Assembly: GCF_021390515.1 (NCBI RefSeq)
Contig: NZ_JAJUXI010000003.1
Location: forward strand, 1-64,000
From: Dyadobacter sp. CY326
GTDB taxonomy: Bacteria; Bacteroidota; Bacteroidia; Cytophagales; Spirosomataceae
Direction of reading: 5' to 3'
DNA length: 64,000 nucleotides
Shown: positions 34,419-43,798 of the stretch, one piece after another
Layout of the letters: each line of letters starts with the position of its first letter
How positions within the stretch are numbered: the first letter of the stretch is position 1
Notes under the pieces: generated by a model
What the model was told of the DNA's origin: nothing
What the model saw: only the letters and a program-made list of their open reading frames with translations
Databases searched by the model: none
Made by a program: the position numbers and the translations under genes

Positions 34419-34578
34419 ACTTAGCGTCGGGTTAAAACACGTTAACGCTCGGTTACATTTCAATCGTATATAGGATTGCGTTTTTAACTTTTGTTGAGAT
34501 TTTTTGTAAACGATCTTATAATGGAGGTTGGGCCGGAGGTGAAATTGGCTTGGAATTTCGGTTAAAATTTAAGTTAAA

Positions 34579-34600
34579 AAGGCGGTTAACGCCGCTAGGA
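34579..34600 (-). repeat. Solo REP-like hairpin sharing the array core
   Basis: On the minus strand the sequence reads CCTAGCGGCGTTAACCGCC: a hairpin GGCG/CGCC-type stem preceded by CTAG. The first ten bases, CCTAGCGGCG, are identical to the foot of the main hairpin in the 22-kb array, including CTAG. It lies upstream of the TonB receptor gene next to decayed coding sequence. Relationship to the array is inferred from that short match. Confidence 0.45.
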
Positions 34601-34631
34601 TTTAAAACGCGCTTTCCCCGCACAATTTGCC

Positions 34632-35067
34632 TTATTTATGCTTCCGAACTTCTTCCAGCAACACATTCATTGCATTTTGAACCGCTTGTGCATAGGAAGT
34701 CAGCTGCTTACCGTTGTATTTTTCGAGCTCCGGAAGCAACAGTGGCAAGTAAATGAAGGATCGACCGATGTTTCTCATCATTAAAACCCATATCCAATTG
34801 CGTGGAATCATCGAACCTGGCCGGAGCAAATGCGCCGAAAACATGGAAAGCATGCCTTTTTTGATCCAGCTTAAACCGCGCGCCGAAGCCCATTCCAGGC
34901 GGAATTGTAAGACTTGCGACGAGATTATAACTTTCGAAATGGCCTTGGTAAAAAGCCTCCATTGCAGGAACGAACAAGCTGTCGGGAAGACCGTTTTTGA
35001 CCTGGGAGAGCGCATTGGCATATTTGCTTCTATTTTTTGTCAGATAGGAGTCAAAGTCAACTTCCCG
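34632..35067 (-). pseudogene. Frameshifted gene fragment, family unknown
   Basis: Two minus-strand frames each look protein-like but over different halves. The upstream half, open from 35067, reads DSYLTKNRSKYANALSQVKN, then FVPAMEAFYQGHFESYNLVA and GMGFGARFKLDQ. The downstream half, in another frame, reads LLLPELEKYNGKQLTSYAQA and ends in LLEEVRKHK at 34632. The switch lies around 34735-34790. No ATG begins the upstream half; an in-frame stop precedes it. I do not recognise the family. It is most simply a broken gene, adjacent to another broken gene. Confidence 0.6.
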
Positions 35068-35150
35068 CTAACGTCTTTTGGGGCGTCCGAATTCGTGTTT
35101 TCGGACGCATTAAGGCTTAATTAGGAATTGAGTTGCCTCAATGGGAAGTT

Positions 35151-35438
35151 TCACTTTTGAACCAGCAGATATTGAGACGGCGACTTGCCTGTGTGTTGCC
35201 GGAAAACCTGGTTGAATGTCGATTTTGAATTGAAACCCGATTCCAATGCAAGCGCCAGAACGGTTTTGTGTTGCTCTTTCGGATCACCAAGTTTGCGAAT
35301 CACAGCTTCAACGCGGAAGCTGTTAATGAAGCCATTTACGTTGGAGGCGCAATGTGTGTTGATGAGATAGGATATGGCTTTCCATGTTTGCTTAGCTGAT
35401 AGAAAAGTGCATTCGAATGATTGCCCGTAGACTTGCAA
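35151..35438 (-). pseudogene. Truncated AraC-type HTH domain
   Basis: The C-terminal HTH is intact and typical of Bacteroidota AraC regulators (FINSFRVEAVIRKLGDP, then VLALALESGFNSKSTFNQVF and TGKSPSQYLL). The first HTH and the whole sensor half are missing. The frame begins at a TTG immediately after an in-frame TGA, with no ATG or signal to initiate it. It is therefore the remnant of a larger regulator. With the neighbouring broken gene it forms a decayed stretch from 34.6 to 35.4 kb. Confidence 0.75.
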
Positions 35439-35649
35439 TCAGATTCTAAAATAGCCGTTTTTTTCAAAGATTTCGAATGCATGATCATTAATCCATTCAC
35501 TTAATTCCCGGCGCGGGTTTCTTCTTCACTTTGCTTTGCTTTTTTTGGGTTGATGGTTGCTTTGCCGAAGTTGTATGTGCGTGTTAACGAGGTCATCTTC
35601 TTCGTCTCGCTGCGACTTGTTAAAGGAGATCAGCTTATTATTCAAACAC

Positions 35650-36936
35650 TTACATTTTAATGAGCTCCTTCGCGGCGTCTTTGAACCATGTATCTTTCAC
35701 AGCGCCGACGCCGTTGAAACGATATTGCAGGCCGACAATGCCGGTCGGGGCATTTGGGAAGGTGAAGTCCAATGCTTTTTTGTTGTTCACAAAAATTTGC
35801 ATCTTTTTATCCTTGCATGTGACCCGCAGCGTGGTCCATTTGCTCAGATCGGCGCCGAAGCCCGACAGATCTGCGAACTTGCTATCAAACATTTTTCCGG
35901 CTGCATACATTTTTACGTCACCAATGCAAGCCGGATTTGTGAGGGGCAGGAAAATGATGTCGTCTTTGCATTGAATGAGCACTTCCACGGAATGGCAAGT
36001 GTTGTTCCCATCCTTAAAGTCATTCCTTAATGTTGTTTCAAACTCAAAGTTGTCGTTCGTCAACGTGCCCATATCGCGCTGATTGAACAGCCTTACCCTC
36101 GGCGCAACTGGTTTGAGGTCGAAATTATTGGCGTTCAGCAAATCCGCATTGATCTCAATCCGGTCGGGTCTCGTTATGTCTTTTTTGTCAAAATAAAATG
36201 GCTTGTTCTCCATTTCAACGAGCCCAAGCCAGCCATCCGTAGCGATTTGGACAACGTGTCTTTTGACGACCTGCCCGTCTACGATCAGCCGCGCATTGAA
36301 ATATCCGGGATAATAGTAAATCGCTGAATGCTTGGTTTGCATCTTGGGAACCAGCGTTTTACGCGTAATGTCCCAGGTTTGCACAATGTAAACCGAATCC
36401 GTTTTCGCCCTTGCGGCATCATAAGTAAACACGACCGAATTGGGCACGCCTAGGGTAAGCACTTTGTCTGCTTTAAAGGCGAAATGCGCAGGATCAACTG
36501 TCCCTGAACCGAGGACATTTTGATAAATAAAATAACCGGCACTAATGAGCACGAACACCGCCGCAACCGTCCAGGAAAGCGTTTTTGGGTTTTGCTTCAC
36601 AACCGGTTCAGGTGCGTGAGGCGCGTGAATGGGAGCAGTGATCTTTGTAACTGGCGGGACGTCATGCTGCTTTATAAAATGTCGCCAATCGTTGTAGCCG
36701 GCGAACTGAGCAATGGTGTTAAGCGTCGCCGTGTTGGGTGCGTGGTCGTATTTAATGCGTCCCCAAACGCGTTTCAGCGTCGTCACGCTCAGCCGCACTT
36801 TTGTTTGTTCAAAAATCGCTTCGCTCAATTTTTCAAAATCGTAATTGGACCATTCCGCGCTGCTGCCCCAAGAAAGCGCTGCTTCTATTTCTTGAAGACA
36901 AGCTTTAACAAGATCAGTTTCAATTGTATTTGACAT
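35650..36936 (-). CDS. Transmembrane protein with cytoplasmic HTH-like and extracellular LamG-like parts
   Basis: 428 residues. Residues about 1-90 are soluble and helical, including AIFEQTKVRLSVTTLKRVWG, which resembles an HTH, and YNDWRHFIKQH. A single transmembrane helix (SWTVAAVFVLISAGYFIY) lies near 122-140. The extracellular part has a PKD/Ig-like region (PNSVVFTYDA onward) and a C-terminal LamG/DUF1080-like beta sandwich, with FEFETTLRNDFKDG and KKMQIFVNNKKALDF. I know this Bacteroidota architecture only as an uncharacterised regulator-like type. A -7 element CAAATCTA (minus-strand TAGATTTG) lies at 36975-36982. Its signal is presumably extracellular. Confidence 0.8.
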   Translation of the reverse strand: MSNTIETDLVKACLQEIEAALSWGSSAEWSNYDFEKLSEAIFEQTKVRLSVTTLKRVWGRIKYDHAPNTATLNTIAQFAGYNDWRHFIKQHDVPPVTKITAPIHAPHAPEPVVKQNPKTLSWTVAAVFVLISAGYFIYQNVLGSGTVDPAHFAFKADKVLTLGVPNSVVFTYDAARAKTDSVYIVQTWDITRKTLVPKMQTKHSAIYYYPGYFNARLIVDGQVVKRHVVQIATDGWLGLVEMENKPFYFDKKDITRPDRIEINADLLNANNFDLKPVAPRVRLFNQRDMGTLTNDNFEFETTLRNDFKDGNNTCHSVEVLIQCKDDIIFLPLTNPACIGDVKMYAAGKMFDSKFADLSGFGADLSKWTTLRVTCKDKKMQIFVNNKKALDFTFPNAPTGIVGLQYRFNGVGAVKDTWFKDAAKELIKM

Positions 36937-37158
36937 GGCTAAACTCTTTGCAGAACAAAAGTGATGTTGTGTGACAAATCTATTGATTCACGACAGATTT
37001 TGTCTCCGAAATTTCCGACAACTTATGGCCTGATCGGCCCCGCAATGCTCTCATTTGCACCGCAAGCTGGCACGCCCAATAATTATACAACGCATCGATC
37101 TAATTGTGTAAATTTTGCTGCTTGTCACAGGGTTAACTTTGTATAAAATTACAGAGTC

Positions 37159-39426
37159 ATGGAAGCGACCGTTTCAGCGAAAGCAAAAGATTTAAAAACG
37201 AAAAATATAAAGCAAACTTTCCCGGTTTTGGGAATGTCGTGTGCGGCTTGCGCGGTGAGCGTCGAGAGCATGCTGAAATCCTTGAAGGGCGTTCACGACG
37301 CGGGTGTAAATTACGCAAATCAGACCGCATGGGCAGATTACGACAGTTCCCTCTCGCCAGTTGATCTTCAAAACGCAATCCGTTCCGTTGGTTACGACCT
37401 GGTCGTAGACGCCGAAGATCCGCAGCAAGTGCAGGCCGAAGCGCAGCAAAATCATTATCAGGAACTGAAAAAAAGGACAATCTGGGCTTCCATTTTGTCA
37501 GCGCCGATTGTGATCATCGGGATGTTTTTTATGGAAGGTTCGGCGCGTGCGCTGCCTTATGGCAATTGGATCATGATGGTGCTTGCTGCACCAGTTGTTT
37601 TTGTTTTGGGCAAAAGTTTTTTCATTAATGCATACAAGCAAGCGCGGCACCGCAGAGCCAATATGGACACGCTTGTAGCATTAAGCACGGGCATTGCTTT
37701 CTTTTTCAGTGCTTTCAACACTGTTAATCCAGCTTTTTGGCACGAAAGGGGCCTGCATGCGCATGTTTATTTTGAAGCCGCCGCAGTCGTCATTGCATTC
37801 ATTTCTTTGGGCAAACTGATGGAGGAAAAGGCGAAATCAAACACGTCGTCGGCGATAAAGAAGCTGATGGGATTGCAGCCAAAAACGGTGTCTGTGATGA
37901 GAAGTGGCACTGAAACCGCAATTCCCGTTTCGGAAGTTTTGGTAGGAGACATCATTATCGTAAAACCTGGCGACAAGATCCCGGTTGATGGCATTGCGAC
38001 GGAGGGGAACTCGTTTGTAGACGAAAGCATGATCAGCGGCGAGCCGGTTCCAGTTGAGAAATCGAAAGGCGAAAAGGTTTTCGCAGGAACGATCAATCAA
38101 AAAGGCAGCTTTCTTTTCGAAGCTCAGAAAGTCGGTGGCGACACGATTTTGGCACAGATCATTAAAATGGTGCAGCAGGCGCAGGGAAGTAAGGCTCCGG
38201 TTCAAAAGCTGGTTGATAAAATCGCCGGCATTTTTGTCCCGGTTGTGCTTGCGATCGCAGTTATAACATTTGCTGTCTGGATGATCTTTGGCGGTGAAAA
38301 TGCCTTTACGCATGCATTGCTCACATCCGTAACCGTGCTAGTTATTGCGTGTCCGTGCGCATTAGGCCTGGCCACGCCAACTGCGATTATGGTCGGGGTA
38401 GGGAAGGGAGCCGAGCATAATGTTTTGATCAAAGATGCTGAAAGTCTGGAACTTGCGCATAAGATTGATGCGATTATTTTAGATAAGACAGGCACCATTA
38501 CACAAGGAAAACCGGCTGTGACGAGCATTCAATGGGCTTCCGAACTTTCCGATCAAAGGCATTTAGAGGAAATTTTATTTGCTATGGAATCACTTTCCGA
38601 GCACCCGTTGGCAGCAGCTGTTGTTAATCATTTGAAACAGGGAAACGCAGAAGCGGCTGTTCTGCAAGCATTTGAAAGCATTACAGGCCAAGGCGTCAAG
38701 GCCGTGAGCAATGGCGTAACATATTTTGTCGGCAATAAAAAGCTGATATCCTCAAACCACGCGACTGCTGAAAATGACGTGCTTACAATTGTTGAAAGTT
38801 GGCAAAATGAAGCGCAAACGGTCATTTATTTTGCTGACAGCCAGCATGTGCTCGCAGTGATTGCCATCGCTGATCAAGTGAAAGCGACGTCGCGGCAGGC
38901 CATTGAAACTTTGCAAAACATGGGCATTGACGTCTATATGCTGACAGGAGACAATGCGCAAACTGCCGCCGGTGTGGCGCGTCAGGTTGGTTTGCAGCAT
39001 TACAAAGCAGAGGTTATGCCATCGGAAAAAGCTGATTTTGTCAAAGCATTGCAGCGCGAAGGAAAAGTTGTGGCAATGGTTGGTGACGGGATCAACGACA
39101 GCCATGCATTGGCGCAAGCGGACGTGAGCATTGCCATGGGAAAAGGCTCGGATATCGCCATGGACGTCGCCAAAATGACACTAATCACATCCGATTTGAA
39201 CACGATTCCAAAAGCGCTCAAACTCTCAGCAAAAACAGTGAAAACCATCAGACAGAACCTGTTTTGGGCATTTATTTACAACCTGATCGGGATTCCGCTA
39301 GCTGCCGGCGCGTTGTATGGATTGAACGGATTTTTGCTGGACCCGATGCTGGCAGGTGCGGCAATGGCATTGAGTTCTGTGTCCGTTGTCAGCAACAGTT
39401 TGCGTTTGAAGGCGATGAGGTTGTAA
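37159..39426 (+). CDS. copA: Copper-translocating P1B-type ATPase
   Basis: 755 residues. One N-terminal HMA metal-binding domain with GMSCAAC (C28 and C31), then eight transmembrane helices. CPC lies at 398-400 in VIACPCALGLATPTA, D442 is the phosphorylated Asp in LDKTGTI, the HP motif is in SEHPLAAAVV, and the hinge is VGDGINDSHALAQADV. These define a CopA-type exporter of Cu(I) from the cytosol. A TAACTTTG element (TAnnTTTG) lies at 37134-37141, just upstream. It is followed 64 bp later by an AraC gene and then a TonB receptor. Copper control is likely but no CueR or CsoR gene is present nearby. Confidence 0.96.
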   Translation: MEATVSAKAKDLKTKNIKQTFPVLGMSCAACAVSVESMLKSLKGVHDAGVNYANQTAWADYDSSLSPVDLQNAIRSVGYDLVVDAEDPQQVQAEAQQNHYQELKKRTIWASILSAPIVIIGMFFMEGSARALPYGNWIMMVLAAPVVFVLGKSFFINAYKQARHRRANMDTLVALSTGIAFFFSAFNTVNPAFWHERGLHAHVYFEAAAVVIAFISLGKLMEEKAKSNTSSAIKKLMGLQPKTVSVMRSGTETAIPVSEVLVGDIIIVKPGDKIPVDGIATEGNSFVDESMISGEPVPVEKSKGEKVFAGTINQKGSFLFEAQKVGGDTILAQIIKMVQQAQGSKAPVQKLVDKIAGIFVPVVLAIAVITFAVWMIFGGENAFTHALLTSVTVLVIACPCALGLATPTAIMVGVGKGAEHNVLIKDAESLELAHKIDAIILDKTGTITQGKPAVTSIQWASELSDQRHLEEILFAMESLSEHPLAAAVVNHLKQGNAEAAVLQAFESITGQGVKAVSNGVTYFVGNKKLISSNHATAENDVLTIVESWQNEAQTVIYFADSQHVLAVIAIADQVKATSRQAIETLQNMGIDVYMLTGDNAQTAAGVARQVGLQHYKAEVMPSEKADFVKALQREGKVVAMVGDGINDSHALAQADVSIAMGKGSDIAMDVAKMTLITSDLNTIPKALKLSAKTVKTIRQNLFWAFIYNLIGIPLAAGALYGLNGFLLDPMLAGAAMALSSVSVVSNSLRLKAMRL

Positions 39427-39490
39427 TTTCAAAATCTTTGTTTAATATGCCGTCCGGCATTTGCGGCCAAAGTATTGAAATTCACAACCT

Positions 39491-40306
39491 ATGACCATCC
39501 CGATAAAAAACAAACTGCTGGAAGACGAGCTTTTCAGGATTAAACGAATGAAGGAGGTGATTAAAACGACCGATCCGCACGGTCACAAAGATTACCTCGA
39601 AATTATTTATCTGCATGAAGGAGCTGGCACACATCACATTGACCATCAAGCATTTGAAGTAAATCCATTCGCTTTGTATATGATCTTGCCCGGGCAGATC
39701 CACAGCTGGGATTTGACCGCCATTCCGAAAGGCTTTGTGATCATGCTGCAAAAAGATTTCCTGCTTAACCAGCCGTTTTATGACTATTTATTCCAGGCTT
39801 TTCCGGTCACATTCAAGAGCGGTTATGCATTGGAACATGTGAATGAAACGATCACGGACATTTTTACAAACATTGAAAACGAGTTCAACCGAAAGGAAGA
39901 AAATTACCACGCCGTTATCCAGACTTATCTCCAATTGCTTTTCAACCTGATCAAGCGAGAAACGAAAACCGAGGAGATCAACCCGCTTCCGGAGCAGTTA
40001 AAGCAGTTTTTCAGTGCATTGGAAGCGAACTTTAAGACGGATCATGAAATTGGTTTCTACGCCAATCAGCTGCACATTACTTCTAAAACGCTCAATAACA
40101 TTTGTAAAAAAACACTGGGCAGGTCGGCTGGCGAGATAATCACTGAAAAGCTAAATATCGAAGCCAAAAAGTTGTTGCTCTATTCTGACCAAACACTTTC
40201 CGAGATCGCATACGGGCTGGGATTCAGCGACCCGTCTCATTTCAACAAGTTTTTCAAAAGACAAATCGGCGTCATGCCTGCGATTTACCGCAAAGGAATT
40301 TCCTGA
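39491..40306 (+). CDS. AraC-family transcriptional regulator
   Basis: 271 residues. An N-terminal cupin part has a clear HEGAGTHHIDHQAFEVNPFA strand pair, and its histidines might bind a metal. The C-terminal double HTH includes FYANQLHITSKTLNNICKK and LSEIAYGLGFSDPSHFNKF, ending in FKRQIGVMPAIYR. It lies between CopA (64 bp upstream) and the TonB receptor gene (96 bp downstream), all on one strand. It likely controls one of these. The hairpin and -7 element before the receptor gene are the best candidate target. Confidence 0.93.
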   Translation: MTIPIKNKLLEDELFRIKRMKEVIKTTDPHGHKDYLEIIYLHEGAGTHHIDHQAFEVNPFALYMILPGQIHSWDLTAIPKGFVIMLQKDFLLNQPFYDYLFQAFPVTFKSGYALEHVNETITDIFTNIENEFNRKEENYHAVIQTYLQLLFNLIKRETKTEEINPLPEQLKQFFSALEANFKTDHEIGFYANQLHITSKTLNNICKKTLGRSAGEIITEKLNIEAKKLLLYSDQTLSEIAYGLGFSDPSHFNKFFKRQIGVMPAIYRKGIS

Positions 40307-40356
40307 ATATACCAGTTATTTTACCTATTCTACTAAGTCTATTTAATCACAAGAGA

Positions 40357-40386
40357 TATATTTGTCTGCCCATTCATTACGGGCAG
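40357..40386 (+). promoter_or_regulatory. -7 element and leader inverted repeat before the TonB receptor gene
   Basis: TATATTTG at 40357-40364 fits the -7 consensus, but no TTG lies 19-20 bp upstream, as in activator-dependent promoters. Immediately after it CTGCCC (40366-40371) and GGGCAG (40381-40386) form an inverted repeat around a 9-base loop. The repeat overlaps the predicted start site, so it could be an operator for the adjacent AraC regulator or a 5' leader hairpin. Confidence 0.5.
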
Positions 40387-40402
40387 GCGAAACATACTCA
40401 CC

Positions 40403-42853
40403 ATGAAATTTTTTATTGCAATCCTGACTTTCTGGATTGCCGGCGTTTCCGCGAATGCGCAAAATAACCTTCCCATTTCCGGTCAGGTTAGGGATAAGGA
40501 GTCTAAAAAACCGCTGGCATTCGCGTCAGTGGCATTATACAAGAGCCTGGATTCGACATTGGTCAACGGTCTCATTACCAGCGAGAATGGCGGATATCAA
40601 TTCCTAAATGTTGCTCCGGGCCAGTATTATATTGAAGCTCAATACATTGGTTATTACAAGTTTCGACTTACGCTTCCGGCATTGGAGAGTGCGCCCATTA
40701 AGCAAGCCATCGAGCTCAGTGCCGACGCCAGAACATTGAGCGAACTGAATGTGGTGGGAGATAAGGCGGGTGTTGAAAACAAGATTGACCGGCAGGTTTA
40801 CCGTGCGGATAAATTCCTGGGAAGCAAAGGAGGCACTGCCATCGATGTCCTGCGAAATACGCCTTCTGTGACCGTCAACAGCGAGGGGGACATTACATTA
40901 AGAGGGTCGGCCGGGTTTTTGGTTTTGATTAATGGCAAGCCGGTGCAATCAGATCCATCCTTGGTGCTGAGCCAGATAGCTGCGAATTTGATTGAAAATG
41001 TGGAGGTGATCACTTCGCCTTCTGCACGGTTTGATCCGGATGGCAAGGCTGGGATCATTAATATTACAACCAAAGTGCCACAAGCTGGCGAGCGGTCTTT
41101 TTCGGCAAATGTTCAGGGCGGATTGCCGTCGGTTTACACTTACGATAATCTCAAAAGTCCGCTTCGGTTTGGCGCTGATGCTGCCTACAACATCCGGACG
41201 TCCAAATGGGACTTCCAGCTGAGCGGGAGTTATCTGCGAAATGACATTGCAGGCAGGCGGGTAGGCAATGTGAACACCACGATTGGCAATATTTTCACGT
41301 CCTTTCCTTCTGATGGCGAGCGCAGTTTCATTCGTTACAATTACACAGGACGCACGTCGCTCACTTACACGCCAAATGCGAACAATGCATTTTCCGCCGG
41401 CGTGTACAAAGGTTACCGGTCACAGGCGCGGCGAGCTGACATTATTTATCACAACACAAAGACGAATCTGACAACGCAGCAGGAAGTCGGGCGCATCACA
41501 TATTTCAATTCAAACATTGCTAAAAAGACGGCCGACATTACGCTCGGAAATCTTGACTATACACACACTTTTGCAAACAAATCGGCTTTAAGTGTGTCTG
41601 GTTTGTATGAACAGGCGGATCTGGAAGGCTTGACAACGAACATTAACCGCGCCGAGCCAAATCGCGAAACAGTGCTTCAAAGCACGCGAAATCCGAGTGA
41701 AAACCCTTTGAAAGCGTATCGCTTGCGGGCAGATTACACGATTATTTTGCCCAAAGGAAAAATCGAAATGGGCTATCAATTTCGTAACCAGGAGCAAAAA
41801 GGAAAATTTCAATATCTGGATCTGAATTTCGAAAACGGCTCATTTGAGATCGTCCCCGAGTTCAGCAGCAACACCAAAGTTTTACAAAAAATCCACTCTG
41901 TTTACGCACAATATGGCGCGAAAGCTGACAAGCTCGAATACATTGCGGGCTTGCGTTATGAATATTCAACCCGCGCATTTTCAGCTGGAAATGATCCGCT
42001 CCGCAATCTGAATTTGTCCAATCTTTTTCCAACATTAAACCTGCAATATCAGGCTAGCAAAACTTTCAAAGCGAAGGCCGGTTACAGCAAGCGCGTGCAG
42101 CGGGCAACCAATGCAGAGCTCAACCCATTCCCCGAACGTGAGCATTCTGAGACATTGGAATCGGGTGATCCCAACATTCTGCCGGAGTTTATCGACCTTT
42201 CGGAAATTGGTGTCGTGAAGGATTTCGGAAAAGGAAATGCTTTTTTGACGGCTTACAATCAGCGGATCAAAAACGTCGTTAACAGAGTCAACAGCGTCTA
42301 TAACGACACAATTTTAAACCGGATTTATACCAATGCAGGCGTGGCCACATCCTGGGGAATAGAGGCGGGAACGACATTGGAACTGACCAAATGGTGGCAA
42401 TTTTATGCCGGAGGCAATGTATATGATTACAAAATCAAAGGCTCCCTTTTCGAAAACAATGTCGCTGTAAATAGTGCGGGAATCGTGTATTCCATCAATG
42501 CGAACACTGGTTTAAAGTTGTCTCCAACCATGAGTTTGCAGCTTTCGGTCAACTATTTGTCGAAAAGAGTCACCGCGCAAGGAGAAGATTCGCGATTCTT
42601 GAACCCGGGACTTTCCGTCAAAAAGACATTTTTGAAAGGTAAACTGGCGGCTTTGTTACAATGGCAAAACATGGATCTCGGCCTGCTAGGCTCAAACGAG
42701 CAGCGTATCACGACATTTGCGAAAAACTTTTTCACCACCACCAACTACATTCAGGAAACAGACATTTTTCTGCTCAATGTCAGCTATAACCTCAACTTAC
42801 TGACCAAAAAATCAAAACTTCCGGTCAGCGAGTTCGGGGATAAAGAATTTTAG
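40403..42853 (+). CDS. TonB-dependent receptor, outer-membrane beta-barrel family
   Basis: 816 residues. After a signal peptide (MKFFIAILTFWIAGVSANAQ), residues about 25-115 are a carboxypeptidase-like regulatory domain (ISGQVRDKESKKPLAFASVA). Residues about 120-230 are the plug (GTAIDVLRNTPSVTVNSEGD, SAGFLVLINGKPVQSDPS and DGKAGIINITTK). A long barrel follows, as in the OMP_b-brl_3 group. The end is LPVSEFGDKEF. It should import a ligand, unknown but perhaps related to the preceding copper ATPase and AraC genes. Transport of metal or a peptide is inferred only from context. Confidence 0.94.
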   Translation: MKFFIAILTFWIAGVSANAQNNLPISGQVRDKESKKPLAFASVALYKSLDSTLVNGLITSENGGYQFLNVAPGQYYIEAQYIGYYKFRLTLPALESAPIKQAIELSADARTLSELNVVGDKAGVENKIDRQVYRADKFLGSKGGTAIDVLRNTPSVTVNSEGDITLRGSAGFLVLINGKPVQSDPSLVLSQIAANLIENVEVITSPSARFDPDGKAGIINITTKVPQAGERSFSANVQGGLPSVYTYDNLKSPLRFGADAAYNIRTSKWDFQLSGSYLRNDIAGRRVGNVNTTIGNIFTSFPSDGERSFIRYNYTGRTSLTYTPNANNAFSAGVYKGYRSQARRADIIYHNTKTNLTTQQEVGRITYFNSNIAKKTADITLGNLDYTHTFANKSALSVSGLYEQADLEGLTTNINRAEPNRETVLQSTRNPSENPLKAYRLRADYTIILPKGKIEMGYQFRNQEQKGKFQYLDLNFENGSFEIVPEFSSNTKVLQKIHSVYAQYGAKADKLEYIAGLRYEYSTRAFSAGNDPLRNLNLSNLFPTLNLQYQASKTFKAKAGYSKRVQRATNAELNPFPEREHSETLESGDPNILPEFIDLSEIGVVKDFGKGNAFLTAYNQRIKNVVNRVNSVYNDTILNRIYTNAGVATSWGIEAGTTLELTKWWQFYAGGNVYDYKIKGSLFENNVAVNSAGIVYSINANTGLKLSPTMSLQLSVNYLSKRVTAQGEDSRFLNPGLSVKKTFLKGKLAALLQWQNMDLGLLGSNEQRITTFAKNFFTTTNYIQETDIFLLNVSYNLNLLTKKSKLPVSEFGDKEF

Positions 42854-42857
42854 CAGC

Positions 42858-43541
42858 TTACTCGGCAACTTTGTTTACAATCGGCAGAGAAGCTTCTGCC
42901 ACATCACCAATGTAACTCGGATGCTTATCCAAATTGGCTGATGTAACGTCATTGTAAATCAGGAATGCTTTTAAGTCTCGAGAAATGATTGGCTTAATGC
43001 CGCCAGGCGTGTTGGCCAATTGATAAAGAAATGACAGCTCAAAATTGACTTCGGCAGTGCTGCCTATCGCCATTGTCAGCGGAACAGAACTACCGGTTTG
43101 ATAAGATTCTCCCGGCGTTGTGAGCGCGGCAAGACCGGACGGGTGCGTCGTGTAGCGCATTTGATAGCCAGCCGAAACGGGAAATGAAGGCGCAGCAATC
43201 CGCTTGATCGTGGCTTTTACATCAAAAGTCAATTGGCCAACAGCATCCACTGCCGTTGCACCCGGGTTGTTGTCAGCCTTCGCCTCCGATCGTTTCAACG
43301 TGATTTCATTCGCGCCTGCCCAAATTTCGCCTGCTACACTGCCGTCTTTTTTGTAAAATGTCAGTTTTTCAATCTTGAATTCGCAGGGATAAGTGCGCGG
43401 TAAGCCGTTTCGAAACGTGCAGGCAGACTCTGGATCATTTGGAATTTCCGGCGTTTCGTGATCTGTGCAGGAAAGGGCAATTCCCAAAATGCAAAAAACG
43501 AAATAAGAAAGCGATTTGCCGATCGTCTGTAAATTTTTCAT
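42858..43541 (-). CDS. Lipoprotein of unknown function with SCTDHE start
   Basis: 227 residues. Signal peptide and lipobox (GIALSCTDHE, Cys at about 25). The mature part has a cysteine pair (SACTF and TYPCEF) and a beta-rich domain (KIEKLTFYKKDGSVAGEIWA, KATIKRIAAPSFP, NFELSFLYQLAN). No domain is recognised. It is convergent with the TonB receptor gene (4 bp between stops) and divergent from the haloperoxidase-like gene, whose protein begins with the same SCTDHE motif. A shared outer-membrane function is plausible. Confidence 0.8.
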   Translation of the reverse strand: MKNLQTIGKSLSYFVFCILGIALSCTDHETPEIPNDPESACTFRNGLPRTYPCEFKIEKLTFYKKDGSVAGEIWAGANEITLKRSEAKADNNPGATAVDAVGQLTFDVKATIKRIAAPSFPVSAGYQMRYTTHPSGLAALTTPGESYQTGSSVPLTMAIGSTAEVNFELSFLYQLANTPGGIKPIISRDLKAFLIYNDVTSANLDKHPSYIGDVAEASLPIVNKVAE

Positions 43542-43798
43542 AATTGTGCTTGTTGAAGTGGTTGTGTAAATGCTATTTTAATGATAATCAACTTCTTATC
43601 GCGATCCAAAAAACTGTGTGACAACCTGTGCTGGTTCTTATTTTACGGTTTTGGCCAATTATGGCCTCATCTTTCAAATTGGGGTTGTTGACAAAACAAT
43701 GAGATTATTGGTCTCGTAAATACCTGGAAATGGATCAGGATTACAAGATTATGGGCGTGGCGGGGCGGTAGTTTTGCAACCAAAAAACGATTACGTCC

